The notes below the pieces were generated by a model. The model was not told where the DNA came from and did not search any database. It saw only the letters and a list, made by a program, of their open reading frames with translations. The translations under genes were made by a program, and so were the position numbers. From Candidatus Uhrbacteria bacterium (GTDB lineage: Bacteria > Patescibacteriota > Patescibacteriia > UBA9934), in assembly GCA_943350635.1 (NCBI GenBank), contig CALRAI010000007.1, positions 1 through 37,533 on the forward strand: a stretch of 37,533 bases of DNA, written 5' to 3'. Positions within the stretch are counted from its first letter, which is position 1, and each line of letters starts with the position of its first letter. Positions 35,392 to 37,533 of this stretch are shown piece after piece.

Positions 35392-36216
35392 TTAGTGAGT
35401 CGCCACTTCATGATGTTCTTCATCGTGGCCACCGTGAGGTGTTGTCGCGATCATGAGATACACAAGCGACAACATGGAAAATACCGTAGCCTGCACAATG
35501 CCGACGAGAATTTCCAGGAAGATAAACGGGATTGGCACAACGTAGGACACCAATCCGAGCATCACGCCCATAAGAATTTCTCCAGCAAGCACGTTGCCAA
35601 ATAATCGAAGGGACAACGACAGCGTCTTTGCGACTTCACCGATGATCTCAATAAATCCCACACCAAACTCGATCACCGCGGTAATAATCGCCATGGGCCC
35701 TTTGCCGAGCGACTTCCAAATCCCCTTGAAATTGACAAACTTGCTGAAATAATCAAATGCACCGACAGCGCGCACACCCGCCATATGGGAAACGACCACC
35801 GTCACCAACGCAAGCGCTAGTGTAAAATTCAGATCACTTCCTGCAGGACGCAAAAGCGGGACAAGCTCGACTTCACCGTGGATTACCTCGTAGATACCAA
35901 TGGTTCCAGTTCCTGGAATTAATCCCAGCCAATTGTTTGCAAGGACAAAGAGAAAAATTGTAGCGATAAGCGGAAAGAACGCTCTCGCCTTTTTTGCTTC
36001 ACCTACCACCTTCTCTATTTCATTCAGTAACGTTTCTACAACAGCCTCGATAATATTGTAGGCACCCTTTGGAATCATCGCCGCCTTCTCTGAAGTAATG
36101 GATGCAATCACACAAAACCCAAACGTGACAATAACCGCATTCACTAAACTATTCGTGATAGGAAACGATCCAACATGCCACAACGGTTCAGCCGCGAGGG
36201 GAACCATTGCGAACAT
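35392..36216 (-). CDS. atpB: ATP synthase a subunit
   Basis: Membrane stator that forms the proton half-channels. The 274-residue protein has about six transmembrane helices, the conserved FPLIATIFLFVLANNWLGLIPG helix, and the essential arginine in SLSLRLFGNVLAGE. The C-terminus is histidine-rich and acidic (HGGHDEEHHEVATH). The ATG at 36216 was chosen because earlier starts overlap atpI heavily: 36249 would overlap it by 62 bases and 36216 still by 29. Another ATG at 36207 is also possible. No Shine-Dalgarno sequence is visible for any of them. Confidence 0.95.
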   Translation of the reverse strand: MFAMVPLAAEPLWHVGSFPITNSLVNAVIVTFGFCVIASITSEKAAMIPKGAYNIIEAVVETLLNEIEKVVGEAKKARAFFPLIATIFLFVLANNWLGLIPGTGTIGIYEVIHGEVELVPLLRPAGSDLNFTLALALVTVVVSHMAGVRAVGAFDYFSKFVNFKGIWKSLGKGPMAIITAVIEFGVGFIEIIGEVAKTLSLSLRLFGNVLAGEILMGVMLGLVSYVVPIPFIFLEILVGIVQATVFSMLSLVYLMIATTPHGGHDEEHHEVATH

Positions 36217-36454
36217 CGGTGTCAATGAGCGTTTGATAGTCTTTGGCATACTGACGAACTTTTTTTACAAGAACCGGGATAGTTAGGAGAAACGTTACGA
36301 GCAGCAATAGTGCTGCGGGGTGATATGTAGAGCCAATGTGCGGCTCTAGATACTTCCCAACAAACCCTGCGAGTATCGCCGGAACCACAATGGTTCCCAG
36401 CAAATCCGCCATGGCAAGCATTGCAAGCCTCACGTATGCGGATGAATTCTCCAT
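36188..36454 (-). CDS. atpI: AtpI/AtpZ-like ATP synthase accessory protein
   Basis: An 88-residue protein with two predicted transmembrane helices (about 7-32 and 44-64) and a charged tail, in the usual first position of the atp operon. AtpI-type proteins help c-ring assembly or magnesium supply. The ATG at 36454 was chosen; a TTG at 36520 would add 22 residues. Identification rests mainly on topology, size and position. Confidence 0.7.
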   Translation of the reverse strand: MENSSAYVRLAMLAMADLLGTIVVPAILAGFVGKYLEPHIGSTYHPAALLLLVTFLLTIPVLVKKVRQYAKDYQTLIDTDVRNGSPRG

Positions 36455-36466
36455 AAATTCGAGCGG

Positions 36467-36472
36467 AGTATA
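36467..36472 (-). promoter_or_regulatory. Candidate -10 box of the atp operon
   Basis: TATACT on the minus strand 12 bases before the atpI ATG, inside GCGG...CCGC inverted bases. Transcription would start near 36460, giving an almost leaderless message. The matching -35 position (around TTCCAT) is weak. Confidence 0.45.
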
Positions 36473-36546
36473 CCGCAGAAAACGCGGCAATGGAAGTGCG
36501 TAAGCGTACGTTATCAACAAATGAAGGAAGATAAGCCAAAAAGCAA

Positions 36547-36580
36547 CAATCCCCCGGCAGCCGAAGCTTCCAGGGGATTG
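36547..36580 (-). terminator. Strong terminator before the atp operon
   Basis: On the minus strand CAATCCCC and GGGGATTG pair over 8 bp, continued by a U-G wobble and a 6-bp stem (GGAAGC/GCUGCC, one mismatch) closed by a UUCG tetraloop. It is followed by TTGCTTTTT. It lies 33 bases after the GC-rich gene and separates it from the atp operon. Confidence 0.88.
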
Positions 36581-36612
36581 CGTATCGTTCGTGTGTCACC
36601 GAACCATGATGG

Positions 36613-37533
36613 CTACATCTGCGCCAGCTCAGCCTCGAGGGCTTCGGCGGCGAGACGTGCGTCTTCCGCCTGTTGACGAGCGAGTTCCGCAGCAGAACGT
36701 GCCGCCTCTGCCCGTGCGAGCAGCTCCGTCCGACGAGCGAGACGAGCCTGCTCTTCGCGCACCAGCTGTCGGTGGGCGATCTCGGCGGTCAGGTTCGTGA
36801 GGTGCACATTCGCGTCAGCGATCTGCACGTCCAGTTCGTCGTCATCCAGCGTGGTGATGTCCGTCGCCGTCTTCGCGATCGGCTCGGGGGTGATGACCTC
36901 GAGCTTCCTCTCGACGGCGGGAACCATCATCTTACCCATGAAGATGCTGTCCTTCACGAACTGCACCGGGCCGAAACCCGGAAAACACAGGAGGATCTCG
37001 CCACCTACGTTGTTCTGGAGCGCGAGGCCCCATCCGTTCTCCGGAAGCGTCTGCTGGTACTGACAGAACAGCGGAACGAAGATGTCCACAACCGGTTCCA
37101 CTTCGCGTGCGCCCCGGTTGGTAAGCCGGTTGAGCATCACCCGCCGCACCGTGGCCGTGACGGACTCGTCCTTGAAGAACGAAAACCCGTCCGTATCCAG
37201 CACGCGCACGATGAGGTCCATCACAAAGCCGGGAACCGCCAGAGGAATACGCTCGCCGATGTGAAAGATGCGGATCTCCTTGTATGGCACCACGAAGGCG
37301 TAGGCATCGAACGTCCCGCCGGGACCGGTGTGATCCACCTTCCGGAGGATCCCCGCCGCGACAAACCGCCTGAGCAAGCGCTCGAACACATCGTGGTTCC
37401 GGCCGAACAGCTGGCCGATCACCGATTTGGCGTACTCTTCCGGATCCGAGTGCTTCGGCATCCGGAACTCGCCCGGGAACACCTGAGACAGATCGGCATC
37501 GATCACCTCCAGAGCGTCACGCTCGTCCTGCGT
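36613..37533 (-). CDS. Unrecognised GC-rich gene with C-terminal coiled coil (partial)
   Basis: Open to the right edge of the window; a GTG at 37506 is one possible start, but the frame continues through the last base, so the gene is probably cut. Three hundred and six residues are visible. The N-terminal part has an alpha/beta feel with FRMPKHSDPEEYAKSVIG and a possible winged-helix stretch VFERLLRRFVAAGILRKVDH. The C-terminal 85 residues are highly charged and Ala, Glu and Arg rich, predicted as a long coiled coil. No family recognised. It is clearly richer in G and C than the genes to its left, and its third codon positions favour C and G. It ends in the strong UUCG terminator. Confidence 0.75.
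   Translation of the reverse strand, partial: TQDERDALEVIDADLSQVFPGEFRMPKHSDPEEYAKSVIGQLFGRNHDVFERLLRRFVAAGILRKVDHTGPGGTFDAYAFVVPYKEIRIFHIGERIPLAVPGFVMDLIVRVLDTDGFSFFKDESVTATVRRVMLNRLTNRGAREVEPVVDIFVPLFCQYQQTLPENGWGLALQNNVGGEILLCFPGFGPVQFVKDSIFMGKMMVPAVERKLEVITPEPIAKTATDITTLDDDELDVQIADANVHLTNLTAEIAHRQLVREEQARLARRTELLARAEAARSAAELARQQAEDARLAAEALEAELAQM

Overview
The window looks like a chromosome segment of a Patescibacteria (CPR) bacterium. This is an inference from gene content: compact operons, a conserved short hypothetical of a type I associate with CPR genomes (9606-9989), few clear Shine-Dalgarno sites, and a Peregrinibacteria/Peribacteria-like mix of cell-wall, aminoacyl-tRNA synthetase and F-type ATP synthase genes. 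TGA ends several genes (the Kua-like desaturase, mreC, mreD, the transposase), so the standard bacterial code is used. That argues against Gracilibacteria and Absconditabacteria. No rRNA, tRNA or CRISPR was seen.

Layout: (1) 1-600, inorganic pyrophosphatase with its terminator. (2) 600-1228, a non-coding region with short repeats and one copy of a 135-bp hairpin element. (3) 1229-4601, minus strand, clpB followed by a CarF/TMEM189-type lipid desaturase, driven by a promoter overlapped by a perfect CIRCE operator. (4) 4652-8605, plus strand: membrane protein, WecG/TagA glycosyltransferase, gltX and an M23 coiled-coil peptidase. (5) 8606-9137, mostly non-coding. (6) 9138-16628, a long minus-strand run: greA, lysS, a cytidylyltransferase, serS, alr, ftsQ, a DHH-like protein, a hypothetical and bcp. 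(7) 16651-21434, minus strand: a small membrane protein, mreB, mreC, mreD and mrdA, closed by a palindromic terminator. (8) 21437-23465, an apparent mobile unit: a REP-associated tyrosine transposase and an unknown gene, bounded by 24-bp repeats. (9) 23468-26735, a UvrD-nuclease fusion and a DUF721-like gene. (10) A second hairpin element at 26761-26895. (11) 26901-36454, minus strand: the ATP synthase operon, followed by two complex-I/hydrogenase-4-type antiporter subunits. (12) A strong terminator, then a GC-rich gene of unknown function that runs off the right edge.

Functionally the window combines cell-shape and wall synthesis (MreBCD, PBP2, FtsQ, Alr, M23 peptidase, WecG), translation (GluRS, SerRS, LysRS, GreA), proteostasis (ClpB) and membrane energetics. 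The most unusual points are a delta-alpha fusion in the ATP synthase, the two antiporter-like subunits directly behind atpC, the plasmalogen-type desaturase, and the transposase unit with its unknown passenger gene.
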